Position numbers and translations under genes: made by a program. DNA of 5,969 bases from DASPWV01 sp046727855 (lineage in GTDB: Bacteria > Acidobacteriota > Vicinamibacteria > Vicinamibacterales > UBA2999), in NCBI GenBank assembly GCA_046727855.1, contig JBKPDL010000087.1, positions 1-5,969 on the forward strand, written 5' to 3'. Numbering within the stretch: position 1 is the first letter of the stretch; every line of letters starts with the position of its first letter. This document shows positions 5,318-5,969 of this stretch, piece by piece. The notes beneath the pieces are model-generated. The model made no database searches. It saw only the letters and a program-made list of their open reading frames with translations, and had not been told where the DNA came from.

Positions 5318-5969
5318 ACTCCGCGCGCAGCGTCACTACTGGATCCACCCGGGTCGCGCGATACGCCGGAAGGAGCGTTGCGACCACGCCCACGGCCAGC
5401 ATGATCACGGCAACCGCGCTGAATGTTCCCGGGTCGTGCTGGCTCACGCCGTAAAGCAGCGTCGTCATCACGCGCCCGAGCACCGCCGCAAGGACCAGGC
5501 CCAAAGCGACACCGATCAGCGTCGGCTTCAGTCCTTCAATCACGATGAGTCGCAGTACGCCACGCGCCGGCGCACCGAGCGCCATGCGGATACCGATTTC
5601 ACGCACGCGCTGGCGCACGGTGTAGGCCAGCACGCTGTAGATGCCAACGGAGGCGAGCACCAGCGCCAGCGCGGCGAAGCCCGCGAGCAGCAGCATCGCG
5701 AGCGGACGCTGACCGAGCGACTCCTCAACTACTTCGTCCGGCGTTGCGATGTCGAGCACCGGCTGCTCGGGATCGATGGCCTGAATCGCGCTGACCATCG
5801 CGCGCGTCAGATTGCGCGGGTCCGCCGTCGTCCGCACGGCCAACGTCGACCCTCCGTAGGCAAACTGGGCCGCCGGCGCGTAGATCGCGGTTTCGGAATC
5901 CGCTTCGCTGGCATCCAGCGCTCCTGTCTTGACCTCGCGCACAACGCCGACCACCTCGGCCGCTTCCTT
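5316..5969 (-). CDS. ADOP/MacB-type FtsX-like ABC transporter permease, C-terminal part
   Basis: The visible 217 residues are the C-terminal end; the gene continues past the right edge. It opens in the end of the periplasmic MacB-type domain (VVGVVREVK, then PRNLTRAMVSAIQAIDPEQP). A membrane helix follows (about 91-116), then the FtsX-family hallmark VRQRVREIGIRMALGA (118-133), two more helices (about 149-166 and 183-202) and the standard end PAYRATRVDPVVTLRAE. The -YRATRVDPVVTLR ending and the spacing are those of the duplicated permeases abundant in Acidobacteriota (ADOP), which relate to the MacB efflux and lipoprotein-release machinery but often lack a neighbouring ATPase. The substrate cannot be told. 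The TAG stop is at 5318-5316. No start is visible: a GTG at 5954 is internal, since the frame is open to the window edge and the sequence before it (KEAAE) fits the family. Confidence 0.92.
   Translation of the reverse strand, partial: KEAAEVVGVVREVKTGALDASEADSETAIYAPAAQFAYGGSTLAVRTTADPRNLTRAMVSAIQAIDPEQPVLDIATPDEVVEESLGQRPLAMLLLAGFAALALVLASVGIYSVLAYTVRQRVREIGIRMALGAPARGVLRLIVIEGLKPTLIGVALGLVLAAVLGRVMTTLLYGVSQHDPGTFSAVAVIMLAVGVVATLLPAYRATRVDPVVTLRAE

Noticed and set aside
1..5969. Insertion sequence or integrated element explaining the remnants
   Set aside because: No transposase, integrase, terminal inverted repeats with target duplication, or tRNA attachment site could be found. The inverted repeats seen are local hairpins.

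Overview
The window is high-GC bacterial DNA with about seven recognisable genes on both strands, some of them damaged. It looks like Acidobacteriota, possibly Vicinamibacteria-like. This is inference from the mix of families: an ADOP/MacB-type permease, a secreted DinB-family protein, a DUF1326/DUF2182 pair, a serine-hydrolase-type TPR tail, and abundant intergenic inverted and tandem repeats. No rRNA, tRNA, CRISPR array, transposase or phage gene was seen.

Layout from left to right. Positions 1-134 are non-coding and hold two hairpins; the larger is a perfect 17-bp inverted repeat that overlaps the stop codon of the next gene. A minus-strand gene (135-1307) encodes a protein with four S1 RNA-binding domains. 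Its 5' side carries a 19-bp tandem array (1381-1504). Beyond that lie a minus-strand TPR remnant (about 1505-1785) and a frameshifted remnant of a secreted protein (1786-2351). The plus strand then has an intact dodecin (2627-2830), followed by a convergent intergenic region with inverted repeats. Next come two minus-strand genes in operon order: DUF1326 (4342 to 3690, broken by one frameshift) and then DUF2182 (an intact membrane protein, stop at 3050). A divergent secreted DinB-family gene (4448-4957) follows. A 358-bp gap (4958-5315) contains interleaved inverted repeats and a 9-bp tandem repeat but no convincing gene. The window ends in the C-terminal third or so of an ADOP/MacB-type permease on the minus strand (5316-5969), cut by the right edge.

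Working relationships: only DUF1326-DUF2182 looks like a true operon, and the two families are known to be neighbours elsewhere; their function is unknown. The S1 protein, dodecin, DinB-family protein and permease look like independent single genes. Indels are concentrated in two loci (1786-2351 and 4223-4224) while the neighbouring genes are clean. That fits either pseudogenisation or local assembly errors, and the sequence alone cannot separate the two. I found no strong case for a wholly new multi-gene system. The most unusual items are the 19-bp array in front of the S1 gene, the long inverted repeat at its stop codon, and the A-B-A'-B' repeat arrangement after the DinB gene.
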